A stretch of DNA of 64,000 bases from Peronospora farinosa (taxonomy: Eukaryota > Oomycota > Peronosporomycetes > Peronosporales > Peronosporaceae), in assembly GCA_947646735.1 (NCBI GenBank), contig CANTFK010000289.1:62001-126000 (forward strand). Reading direction: 5' to 3'. The notes under the pieces are model-generated. The model searched no databases and had not been told where the DNA came from. It saw only the letters and a program-made list of their open reading frames with translations. Positions 31,849 through 42,650 of the stretch are shown here, in pieces (position 1 is the first letter of the stretch; each line of letters opens with the position of its first letter). Both the position numbers and the translations under genes were made by a program.

Positions 31849-33155
31849 ATGAAGCAGACACTTGGCGAGCAAAAGTGGCGTATATGTGCTGCATGTGGCC
31901 AGTCATTAAGTACAAAGGAATTTTCTCGTCACCAGCAGCTAAAATCCACCTCGTACGTGAATAAAAAGATGGAAAAACTGGACGATGTATTAAAAATGAA
32001 CTTGTCTGTAGCAAGTGTAAAACGTGCATTGAGCAATCCAAAGTAAAAGGTGATCTCCAGCAGCGACTTAAGCGCTGTGTACAGTGTTTTAGAAACTTAC
32101 CCAAGACGAGCTACTCCAAGCGACAGTCTCAGCTATTGGATGCCAAGTGCAGAACGTGCGTGCAAGAGCTCGAACGCGCTGCTACTGTTTCCCCAGCACA
32201 TATTACAAGTAAGTTCCTTTGCATGGCGTATCATTTGTATGTATCTGATCAACTGTGTTGATTGTCACTAGAAAAGTGGCTTTTCGATCAATATTATCGC
32301 GTCTGTCATCGTGGCAAGAACGGAGGTGTGTCGGTTCGAGTCAAGCACAATATTGCATCCCCTTTGCTTGGTTGTATTCCTCTGGGACGCGTGTTTTGTG
32401 CCACGGCACCCATTTGCAACGAACAAGGTGACCCAATGGTGAGGCTAGAGGGACCATATCTCCCTAGCTTCGTCTTGCGCACTGAGGTGAAGATGACGAG
32501 CAAAAAAGAGGATGAAGGCGAACGTCAGATGAAGGAAGCTTGGGTGCCCTATCGCTCGCTTCGCAATGAAATTCTGTTGGAGCACCATCAAGGCCCATTC
32601 GTGTGTAATGAAGAAAATGGACGGGCTGGAAGCAAGTTCTTCAGATGTGTGGTAGAAGGCTGCAAAGTACGTAAGCGTGCCGATCTAGCCATGTCAGAGC
32701 TTGGGTACGTGCTTTACGGTGACGTGGTTGAAGTGGTCGAAACTTTTGTAGCTTTGGACGGTATTGTATTCCTGCGGTTGCACGACAGATATTTCGATGG
32801 CGCCGCGTGGGTCGTCGAGCGCTCGTTAGATAATGAGTCCGTGATGAACGAGGTTGAAGGTCCGTGGATGTCTTTTCCCTCTGCCCCTAAAAGTGAGCAG
32901 TATCGATGTGTACAAGTGTCGGGGGCTCCTGTCCGTTTGGAGCCAGAGTTGACGGCATCACCGGTAGGGCGTATCCCTTGCGGTGCCCTTGTCACTGTTG
33001 TAGAGCGAGCTGTAACAGATCAACGCCAGGTTTTTCTCCGGGTTGCCGACTTGAATACTACTCACACATGCGAAAACGATACTGGAGGCAAAAAATGGAT
33101 TATTGAAACTAGCACATGCTGCGCCAGTGTCATGATCAAGGCCAATGTTTTGTGA
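31849..33155 (+). CDS. Protein with tandem Stc1-like Cys motifs and SH3-like repeats
   Basis: Three exons, 31849-31952, 32012-32208 and 32272-33155, join in phase to 394 aa (introns 59 and 63 nt). Two motifs of the form CxxC-(8-9)-FS/YS-x-x-Q-...-CxxC stand in tandem: Cys13/16...37/40 and Cys57/60...81/84. The first is completed only by splicing. The pattern resembles the Stc1 domain, a treble-clef-like zinc module known from fission yeast heterochromatin assembly. The rest (about 100-394) shows three beta-rich units with VRV/VRKR/VRLEP and LG...GDVV-like spacing, similar to bacterial-type SH3 repeats. I know no protein of this exact layout; the function is open. Confidence 0.65.
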
Positions 33156-34517
33156 AAGCATAACACAGAACACTTAGTAGCAGAGGACAATGCTTCGCTG
33201 TACGCCGGTACATGAATGGTGTTCTCACATATGACGTCAAGTCAAAGCTTTTTGACAGTCGCCAGGTAACTTCAACTAACGTAATCTGCGAATACAGGAG
33301 CTGAAAGCAGTTGAAGAATGCTTCCCATAATGTACAGGACGCAAGAGCAAATGATGTGCTTGTAGTGATAAAAAGCCGAACAATTGCTTCGAAGTATAAA
33401 GCAATTCTCGGATTTTTACGATCTATTGGATTCCTGCACAGCGGGCGTATACGCCGTTTGTCCACCCCAAAGAATTTACAAATCTTGTGCCGCTTGTCAC
33501 GTGGTATAGCGATGACTTACAGCCAGCTTGCCGGAAAAAAATCGGGCCGATATTTCTCACACGTGACGACATGATTAAAACGGTGAGCTGACAGCACAAA
33601 TCTCGAGTTGCTCATGAATTTTTCAGCGATTTTTGTTTGCCTGCTGTGATTGAAGTGCAGCCATTACATCTACAAAAAGACGAACAACGATGGCATCGAG
33701 TGAGAGAGTCTTTAAGATAGCAACAGGAGTCACTCATTATGCAAGACTTATTTAATGGCTGCCATGTCGAATCCTCTGGGCTACACACACAAGACAACAC
33801 AGAAGCGACTTATGCCAAACCTCAAGCTATTCGACAAAAGGCATCGTAGTTGCATTGTCGCGTGAAGATTGAGCTGCCGCTGACGTGAAAGGTATATCAT
33901 CTCACAAATCTGCGGACGTCTGATAATTTCACAAGCTGAATCCCAACCAGACCATGTACGCCATTCCGCACCATTGCACCATTTTGATCTCGCAGGACTA
34001 CGATCGTCAACTTTTGTTTTTACCGATACCGAGATCGAGACGCAAGATGCAGCGCAAGTTCTAAAGTGCTTCCTTAACAAAAGTGTTTATGCCGTGCAAA
34101 GAGCAGCGTCACGAGTAAAGAGGAGAAGCCTTACATGTCATCGCACCAGTATAATCGTCCAAGTTTTAGCGACATTACTTTGAGCAAAGTCCTACTAGAT
34201 GTCTTTGAGCTGGTCAGGTGAATTAATTCCTCCCTCGTATGGGCAGCAACATCTTTGTCAGCAATTCGATCTTGCCATCGACCAGTTCCTTAGAAAGCGG
34301 CAAAACTTCTCCAGTGCGTCTGTGTGACCGATCGAATAGTTGGCTCAAAAGGTCGGTCAACATGTAAAACTGCCACAACATCTTGTTTGAAAACAAACAA
34401 CTCTCTAGCTGTCAGTGCCCAGCTCAACCTTTACTTCAGTCCAATAATACCATATTCATTCAACGTTTCGGCTGTACACAATCTCCATTAGTCAGCAAGT
34501 CACTTTTAGAACCTCCT
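33156..34517. other. Intergenic, with short open stretches
   Basis: Plus-strand fragments at 33311-33574 and 33974-34183 are open but unrecognised, and stops separate them. This could be a decayed gene. No RNA gene was seen. Confidence 0.5.
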
Positions 34518-35127
34518 TTACTTGTCTGTATTGGCAATGCACTTATTCACGACTGTGAGTAAATGCGAGTTCTCCAGCGCAGCTGCCACGCGCTCCTTGT
34601 CATTAAGTTGTTTGTTCACCGCCGCTTCGGACGAATGCGTGCCCGGTGTGATGAGAATATCTACCTTAAAACGCGGCGGCAGCGACCGCAATAGCTTCAC
34701 GCGAAGGCACAGTCCAATCAACGTTGCCATACTGCGAATTAAACCCCTTTTGTTAGTAGTAAAAACAATAAAAATTGGTACAAAAGTCTACCTGCAGTGC
34801 GGGATAGTGGGCGTGAAATAAATTTTAATGCGCGAGTTGGCGTCATCTACGTGGATATTCTCCAGTGACATGACCTTAAGTTGCTCGAGTGTCAGCGGAT
34901 GCTCCGGGTCATTGACGTGTCGAAGGATTTCTGCACCGTTTTACTTTGTTAAAACACTTTTACTTTAAGAAAAATGCTTTTGCTTTACACGCACCAAATA
35001 TCTCGTCTGGCTCAAACGGGTCAGGGGTGTTTTCGTCAAGTTCTTCGTCCACGTTGAACTTCTTGCGCGCTGGTGCGGACACGGCGTATACCGTTGGGTT
35101 CGCGTTGATCTTTTCCTGTAAACCCAT
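34518..35127 (-). CDS. CIAO2B: Cytosolic Fe-S assembly protein, CIAO2/MIP18 family
   Basis: CIAO2B with MMS19 and CIAO1 delivers Fe-S clusters to cytosolic and nuclear proteins. Exons 35127-34995, 34930-34792 and 34731-34518 are joined by 64- and 60-nt GT-AG introns to 161 aa. The start [14 protein letters not shown] and [20 protein letters not shown] are typical. The MIP18 core includes [20 protein letters not shown], where Cys90 is the conserved reactive cysteine, formed next to the second splice junction. It ends ...[10 protein letters not shown]. Human CIAO2B is 163 aa, so the length fits. Confidence 0.92.
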
Positions 35128-37746
35128 GGTTTTTGCTGTGAAGAATTGATAAGCAATCGATTAGGACTAAATTATACAATGATATTCTACTGTTCTACTT
35201 TGTGTAGACGGTAGTCAAAATTGCATGTTGTTTATACAAGTATGAAACTTATTTATTGAGGATGGCAATATTTATCCCTCACCTTTTTGTAAACCAGGCC
35301 CACCCTATATATATAAAGTGATATGATTGGTCAGGGTGCTTAGATTAAAAAGTCCAAAGTTCATAAAAACCGTGACGTATACCTGTATAAAAAAATATTC
35401 GTAATCTGTTCGAATCAGATTTTTACAGAGTCAAACAAAAAAAGGTCTCTCTATGCGTTACTTAGTGCTCGTATCTGGGCTTTTTTCATCTTAATTTTAA
35501 TCGTTAGTGAAATTAAAAGTTGCAAGATCAATGGGCTGTTAAAATCCAATCGAGCAGGACATCCAAAGTTTCAGCTTTGACTGCATCTTGATGACCAAAA
35601 GGGACGGACGTTCATCTTATCTTACAGGCAATTACATTCGTTGGACGCGGGTGGTGACAGCTACGTCGCAGTAAGGGATGCATGCTGCGTTAGAGTGAGA
35701 TGGACCAATTTTCAAAGAAAGTAAGGGGCTTAAGCTCATTGTATCTAGCAAGAATGACGTTGACACCGAGTGGTATCGGCGTGGAGTTTATTGGGTGCAT
35801 GGCCTGAAATGCTCCAGAAATGGACTTGTCTTCCACTTAAGCGGCCGATATGGTATACCTGTCGATGGCTTCGCTAATTATTATATCAATGACCTCCGTA
35901 GGCAGCCTCGTCAGCTAGACATCGGTGAGATTCATCGGTTGTCCACGCAAGTAGGTTCCCTGTCCCGCGCTAACGTCGATAACGTAGCGCGCTGGCTTTA
36001 AGCAAGCGATACAAGGTGCATTGCAAGACACGCAGTTAGCTTGATCCGTCAGACGATTAATCGACTGCAAGTTGGTCTCTTTGCTGCATACCTCGGGACG
36101 ACGACATCGCCTGACTTTGTGTCATAGAGAAACAATTAATACAGTTTCAACCATTTAAGATCATTCTGTGCACAATGTTTAAATATTTCAAAGAAATAAC
36201 TGCGGGTAACTAAACATTTACATACTCTGCCACACGAGCGATGGCTCTCTATGTGAAAAGATGATTTCACTACCCAAAAAAGGCACTCGATTTTGTAGAT
36301 AAGAATACGAATCGAAGATTGTAGATGCAAGTGGTTATGCTCAGACTTACACATAAGATGCAGTAGCATTATTGTAAAATTGACTTTAATGCTTTAGACA
36401 TGCATCACGTAAGTTGCAACACGAGTCCATCATTTATGGGAACAGTGATAGTACTGTAGCCTTTATGCAATTTACAGTGTGAAGGGAAAAATCATCGTTG
36501 TTCAATTGCTATTTGTCAAGCCACTTGCGAGCAACGGCGCATGTTTATCAGCGCACAACGCTTTAACATACGACACGTTTAGACTTTTGTAGCAATCTCG
36601 CAACAAAAGGCTTTCGTCGTACCGTGTCGTGAGTTAAGGGGTGACCGGGGATTGATAATATGAACTTGGTCATTCCCTACCCTACGGTTGCATTATGAAT
36701 TTAACAGCCATAGCATGGTATCCTCTCTCAAATATCACTTCCCATGTCAATGGTCGTGACAGTGTCAATCGCCTTCGTGTTCTTGCCTGTGCAGGTTGCA
36801 CGGTCGGCAATTGCGTGCTCTTTGTCGGTAGCGTAAATCAGTAGTCGCTGTATCAGCCGTGTCCGTCGCTACGACGTCGCGCTCCACTGTTTCAACAAGG
36901 CCGGAACTTTAGAAGAGCCAGCGAATCCCTTGCAATCAGGTGAGCATAAGGCCGGCTCGATTACATGCAAGAGCAACGTGTCAGAGCTTTGGAGCAGGTA
37001 CAGCAAGGCGACATCTTTGTTGCTTGACTCGAAAGATTGTGCAGCCAGCTGCTAGGCGTGAGGGTCCGATTCATTCTAGGGCAGCATGTATCCAGCTTTG
37101 TCTGCCGACCATCGGCCTTCACGTGGTCTTTCTGCCGTGCAGAAGATATCGCACAAAACCACTTGATCAGCAACACCACACTCACTTCAACCGCCGAGCA
37201 GGCGTGTCAAGGAATCAGGTTTTCGATTAAACTCCTAGTAATGCGCAGCTTGAGATCAGATGAAGCCCTTCGGCAAGATGGACCAGCTGGAAAGTTCAGC
37301 AGGTGCGGCTGTCACAACCGCAGCACCACAAGCATTTAGAATACAGTTATCGCCCCACTCTAATGTGAGATCCGACCAGTAGACTTCTGAGTTCAAAGTT
37401 GCTCTATTCGCTAACTGTTCATGCTTTTCAAAAGTTACAATATTACATCTTCACTCCATTATGTTGCATATCTGCCTGTCTTGCAGAATAACTGTAAAAA
37501 TGTCTCCATGGTGTCAAGAGAGACTATAACATAACGGTGCCCATGTCACTACGATGATCAAAAACGTTCAAGTCTACATGTTTTGCAAGACTTGGCAAGA
37601 TTTGAACGCACGGGACAGGCGAGTCGTCGGTGCGACATCAACGCAGAGCCGCAGTACGAAATTTGCATCCAACTGCCGGCCATTTCTCGATCTTGACTCG
37701 TCCTGACAGTTCCAGCACGTATCGAAAGGCTACAGACGACTACTCC
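35128..37746. other. Long intergenic region
   Basis: A 99-codon plus frame at 35705-36001 (containing GVYWVHGLKCSRNGLVFHL) is the best open stretch; I do not recognise it. Bases 35338-35420 resemble 62286-62360. Overlapping short ORFs at 36940-37339 look non-coding. No tRNA or rRNA was seen. Confidence 0.5.
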
Positions 37747-38413
37747 ATGGCCGATTATGAAGGTTATCTACTCCTGCACGGCGCTAATCAACAGGCAGTA
37801 TGTCGTCGTCTTCAAAGCTTCTGATACTTGAATAATTATTGACAAACGAATCTTGTGCACTCAGGATCCACTGTATTTTGAGCTCGAAGGCGGTTTGCTG
37901 CAGTTCTACGACAAGAAGGATGGACGCCGGATGGGCCTATTTTGGCTCACGAGACATCGCGTATCAGTACAGCGCCTTGAATATAGTCGGACGCCCAACC
38001 GTTTCTGCGTCGAGTTATGTCCCGTGCGCTCCGTGCACGACACAGAACGATCGATCAAGCAGTTTCGACGCACTAGGATTGTGCTAGGTGCATCGACACT
38101 GGAAGTTCAGGAGCAGTGGATTCGAGCCTTGAGCACATGGCGCCGTCGCAATTGGAAAGATACTACAGTTATCTCTGCCTTTGACGACGAAGCCAAGGCG
38201 CTGCACATGGTAATGATCTTGTATCGCCTTGAGCTTAAGTTATTGCGTTTTACGGACCTCCCAATGTGCAAGGTCAACCTGGATCCTCACTCCAGCGACC
38301 TAATTTATGACGTCTCAAAGCACCAGACAGATTCCGCTTCTATGGTGTCAGAACCAGTTCAGGTGACGCGACCCTCCGACACATTCGGCTTCCATGGTGT
38401 CTACACGAATTAA
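37747..38413 (+). CDS. Small PH-domain protein
   Basis: Exon 1 (37747-37797, MADYEGYLLLHGANQQA) and exon 2 (37865-38413, DPLYFELEGGLLQFYDKKDG...) join in phase through a 67-nt GT-AG intron to 199 aa. The start of a pleckstrin-homology fold is clear: EGYLLL, YFELEGGLLQFYD, and the closing helix EVQEQWIRALSTWRR around residues 95-112. PH domains bind phosphoinositides or proteins at membranes. The remaining 85 residues have no recognised domain. An upstream in-frame extension to 37630 is open but not PH-like. Confidence 0.75.
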
Positions 38414-38830
38414 GTTGCAATGTGATAGCGGATGTATAAATCTTATTGAGACGGAAGCTATCCACCGATCCTGCCATGCCGTATGCCTGTAGAGTAATCG
38501 TGAGCATGACTGGAGTGTGGAACCTGTCGTGTGTGTTGACTGAGCACAGCACCTCGACGTGTAAAGCTACAGCAGCGATATATGCCGCTTAAGAAATGTT
38601 TTGCCAGCTGGCAATAGTCTGCGCCATGTATGGTGGGTAACTTGGATCTAGCTGACAAATTTGGGTCATGGCGGTAAATTGGTATATAACGGCATACCCA
38701 TTGTGTCCTAAGGTTGACCATTGTGTAAAGTGGCTTGACAATAAAGCCCGAAATAACAGACACTTGTCCAGTGATTTGACGTAAAATTGGTATTGTAATT
38801 TAATGCACGCTTATTGCTTAGATGAAGCAA
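38414..38830. other. Intergenic, convergent 3' ends
   Basis: I see nothing recognisable between the PH gene and the first patatin gene. Confidence 0.6.
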
Positions 38831-40108
38831 CTACATGCAATACATCGCGACACGATACACGAGTGAATGTTGTAGTAGAAGCTCGTGACGCTTGATCTGA
38901 ACAAAACAGCCCACCACGGGCATGCAGCGAAGAAAGAGTGACAGACTCGTAATGCTGCGCATGTACGATCGGCATCGTTGCCAGTCATGCGAGGCGACCG
39001 CGGCAGCCTGCTGGAGGCCGCCAACCAGCAATACCATACCACCCAGAAAAAATCCTGTCACCGACAGACCGACCAGGAATAGCATCGTGTGCTGCAGGCC
39101 CCGAGTTGCCAGAACCGCAGCCAGCGCGCCCATGATGATGTTCGAGACTAGCAGCTTGGCCGCGGCTCCGAAGATCGCAGCCTTGCTGCCTGATACAACC
39201 GCTTGTAAACAAAGCTCCAGGTACAAGCACAGGAAGACCAATGGACGCCACAGGCACACAAAGAGTCCAATGAATAAGGCATCGAGAAAGTGGTTCTCGC
39301 AGCTACGGTAGCCCACTACACGACCCACCGTCGTATTCCATGCGCCAACAAATGTCACGCTCTTCTCAGGGATGACAATGTTCTTGCGACCACCAGTCAA
39401 ATTATTCTTTACGATCCACTTCAATCCATCTTCATATCCCAAGTCAAACAACCATTCGACATCACTCACTCCGGGTGGAAACAATGCCCACCACATGGGC
39501 ACGTACACTGACGGTTTAATGTCTGCACCGACGCAGTAGAACGGACTGATAGTCACCGTCTTGTCGTCGAACACTGGCTGGAAGTCAAGCATGCCTCCGT
39601 CCATGACCCACTCACCATTGAGCTTAAACGGCATGCCAGCAATGGGCGTGGCGCAACACGACGCCATCAAACTGTCTGTCAGCTGCTGTTGCGACTCAAA
39701 CGTCGTGTGACGACGTGAGGTAAGAGCCGACAGTGACGTGTAGACGACTGTAAGCTGCTGCGATGCGTTAAGCTTCTCGTACTCGTGCAGTTTCCCCTCT
39801 GCCTCCAACGTATTCAACAAAAATGTTCGAGCACGAAAGTATCCGGCAGGGAACACGTGTGCGTTCGGGATGACGTCGGTCAAGACAAAGTCACGAATAG
39901 CGTCAAAATTACAATGCAACGCCAGCCCCGTGGCTGCCAATGCGCCGGCCGAGCAGCCAATGAGACGAGCGTCTTTCTCGAGCTCAAATTCTTGCAGTGC
40001 TTTGGCCACACCAAACAAGTACATTTTGAGATAGCCACCACATGCAAACGAAAAGGACATGTCCTTGAATGGTTTGGATACATGATTAGTTTGATGATGG
40101 CGAACCAT
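38831..40108 (-). CDS. Patatin-like phospholipase, copy 1
   Basis: Patatin-like proteins are Ser-Asp dyad acyl hydrolases. Single exon, 425 aa. The N-terminal SFACGGYLKMYLFGV is the oxyanion-type glycine loop, the nucleophile is Ser53 in GCSAG, and the catalytic aspartate is Asp171 in MDGGM. Two hydrophobic stretches (about 295-325 and 335-375) follow, suggesting a membrane-anchored lipase. A tandem paralogue lies 432 bp upstream. A 375-bp block is identical between them, which points to gene conversion. Confidence 0.88.
   Translation of the reverse strand: MVRHHQTNHVSKPFKDMSFSFACGGYLKMYLFGVAKALQEFELEKDARLIGCSAGALAATGLALHCNFDAIRDFVLTDVIPNAHVFPAGYFRARTFLLNTLEAEGKLHEYEKLNASQQLTVVYTSLSALTSRRHTTFESQQQLTDSLMASCCATPIAGMPFKLNGEWVMDGGMLDFQPVFDDKTVTISPFYCVGADIKPSVYVPMWWALFPPGVSDVEWLFDLGYEDGLKWIVKNNLTGGRKNIVIPEKSVTFVGAWNTTVGRVVGYRSCENHFLDALFIGLFVCLWRPLVFLCLYLELCLQAVVSGSKAAIFGAAAKLLVSNIIMGALAAVLATRGLQHTMLFLVGLSVTGFFLGGMVLLVGGLQQAAAVASHDWQRCRSYMRSITSLSLFLRCMPVVGCFVQIKRHELLLQHSLVYRVAMYCM
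39254..39628 (-). repeat. 375-bp block identical to 40965-41339
   Basis: Compared base by base by eye, the two tandem patatin genes show no difference over this block, while flanks on both sides differ at many sites. Confidence 0.85.
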
Positions 40109-40540
40109 TGCAAATGAAGTTCTGGACAGAATGCAATGTCGTCAAAAACAAAACTGTCTGAAAAGAGAGTCACACGTTGTTTTAGGAGGATGATGTTAGT
40201 CCTATGGATGATGTCATAGGACACTTACTGCCACCGAAAGTGCGGTGCCTGACACGGATAAGAGTGCGACGTCGAATAGTTGATACCTATTCAATCAGTT
40301 CATTCTACTTGGAGTTCGGGAACTCTAGTGCTTATGACGTGGATGTCGGACGCTCTATGTAACTTGCGAAAGGTCACGAATGAAAGTAAGGCGAGGCTTC
40401 CTATCGACGAGCCTTCATCATCACAGTCTGAATGCAACATGGTCATATCTTTGTGATAAATGTAATAAACGCTACAATAATTGTTTTCTTTTTCAATAAT
40501 GGTAATAGGTGACATATAAGATACAGATTAAGTATTCGCT
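40109..40540. other. Spacer between patatin copies
   Basis: No ORF is supported here. This is the presumed promoter of copy 1 and 3' flank of copy 2. Confidence 0.6.
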
Positions 40541-41885
40541 CTATACAAAGTGCATTGCAACGCGATACACCAGCGAATGCTCCAGCAAAACCTTGTGGCG
40601 TTTAATCTGCACTTTCGGACCAAACACCGGCATACTGTGCAGGAAAAGCGAAAGACTTGCGATGCTGCGAGTATAGGAGCAAAAGCGTTGCCAGTCCTCG
40701 GAGGCCACGATGCCTGCTTGTTGTAATCCACCAACGAGCGACACTATGCCTCCCAAAAAGAATCCTGTCGCAATCAAACCCAATACGAACTGCATCATGT
40801 GCTGCAGGCCTAGAGTTGCCAAAGCCGCAGCCAGCGCGCCCATGATGATGTTCGAGACTAGCAGCTTGGCCGCGGCTCCAAAGATCGCAGCCTTGCTACC
40901 CGATACAACCGCTTGTAAACATAGCTCCAGGTACAAGCACAGGAAGACCAATCGGACGCCACAAGCACACAAAGAGTCCAATGAATAAGGCATCGAGAAA
41001 GTGGTTCTCGCAGCTACGGTAGCCCACTACACGACCCACCGTCGTATTCCATGCGCCAACAAATGTCACGCTCTTCTCAGGGATGACAATGTTCTTGCGA
41101 CCACCAGTCAAATTATTCTTTACGATCCACTTCAATCCATCTTCATATCCCAAGTCAAACAACCATTCGACATCACTCACTCCGGGTGGAAACAATGCCC
41201 ACCACATGGGCACGTACACTGACGGTTTAATGTCTGCACCGACGCAGTAGAACGGACTGATAGTCACCGTCTTGTCGTCGAACACTGGCTGGAAGTCAAG
41301 CATGCCTCCGTCCATGACCCACTCACCATTGAGCTTAAATGGCAGTCCGGCGATGGGTGGAGCGCAGCACGAAGCCAGCAAAGTTTCCGTTAAATGCTCC
41401 GCCGACTCAAAAGTTGTCACACGGCGTGACTGCAATGACGACAACGACGTATAGACAATAGTAGTCTGCTGCGAGGCATTGAGCTTCTCAAAGTGCTTCA
41501 GTCCACCATGGCGCAACAAAGTATCGCGCAGGTACGGACGCACGCGAAAGTATCCAGCCGGTGACGCGTGTGCCAAAGGTACAACGTTCTTCAGCACATG
41601 ATCACGGATGGCATCAAAGTCGCAATGCAGCGCCAATGCAGTGGCTGTTAGCGCACCGGCCGAACAGCCAATGAGCCGCGCGTTCTTCTCCAACTCGAAC
41701 TCTTGCAAGGCTTTCGCTACGCCGAAAAGATACATTTTGAGCCAGCCACCGCACGCAAACGAGAAGGACAAATTAGGGTCCAGTGCTGGTGCTGAGGTCG
41801 AGAAACGGTGAACCATTTGCGACAGAATGAATGCGAGTCCCGGTCCGTGAAACCAATTGTGACGTCGGTCTGAACTTTTCGCCAT
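40541..41885 (-). pseudogene. Patatin-like phospholipase, copy 2, frameshifted
   Basis: From ATG at 41885 the frame runs 310 codons like copy 1, with Ser76 in GCSAG and the DGGM aspartate, up to LFVCLWRP. One extra base at 40953 relative to copy 1 then shifts the frame and gives a short wrong tail ending at 40896. The original C-terminus, including the hydrophobic segments, continues in the other frame from about 40950 to 40541. The catalytic domain would be intact; the membrane part would be lost. A sequencing error is possible. Confidence 0.75.
40965..41339 (-). repeat. 375-bp block identical to 39254-39628
   Basis: Conversion tract partner; see the first block. Confidence 0.85.
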
Positions 41886-42650
41886 GTCGTTTTTCTGATA
41901 TTTTGTGACATGTGCGTGTCTATGTCAACACCCTATCGCCTAATTGGTGGCAGCAGCTTGAAACCAATGATGAAACGTGACAAGTACGTGTCATGTTGCG
42001 TGTACCACATATGAAGTGTTATGAATATGGTATAGCAGCATTTTTGTTGTACAGGGACATCTTGCGCAAGGTCAGGAACATCTGACACTTCCCCATCTTC
42101 AATGAAAAAGATGCAGGAATATCTTGTGCCTATCAATGTCATTAGGACAAATGGGTCTAATACTCTGACGAAGAAGAATGCGCAGTCGACAGGCTTCTAA
42201 AATAGAAAAAACGTGCATGGCTCAAGAGTTCACTTGGATGGATATGATGCAACTATCCTGTTGCGACTCTTGCAACGAGTGGGTAAGAAACAAGACAGTT
42301 TCAGTAGCTTTGGAATTTGTGGCCTTTGCCAAGCAGAAGTCTCAAAGCACAGTTTGTGATTTCTCACGAGTTCTATATTTTCATAGGGACTAGAAATTGT
42401 TTCGCTCTCGTGCTTGGTAGAAAGAAACGTACGTCAAGTTGTCGATTATTACTTCAAGTCGTTTCTGTACAGATATATTTCCGAGAATGCTGCTTGTCAT
42501 GACTTAAACAGCCACATGGCATAAGTTCAGACTTTGAGCACATGCACGTACATAAGACCGTTTCACATTCGACCTGGCCCTGTCTCTTGTCGCAAATCGA
42601 TCAAGTTATCCATTAGTAGTTCCACCACCCATAATACCATTTTTGTCATA
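41886..42650. other. Intergenic, patatin copy 2 to exchanger (divergent)
   Basis: A short plus ORF at 42178-42393 contains SCCDSCNEWV but is otherwise unlike known proteins. No confident gene. Confidence 0.5.

Noticed and set aside
29831..32104. 757-residue start for MTHFR
   Set aside because: The extra 165 residues come from an 18-bp repeat and overlap exons of the divergent gene; the enzyme family begins near the ATG at 31609.
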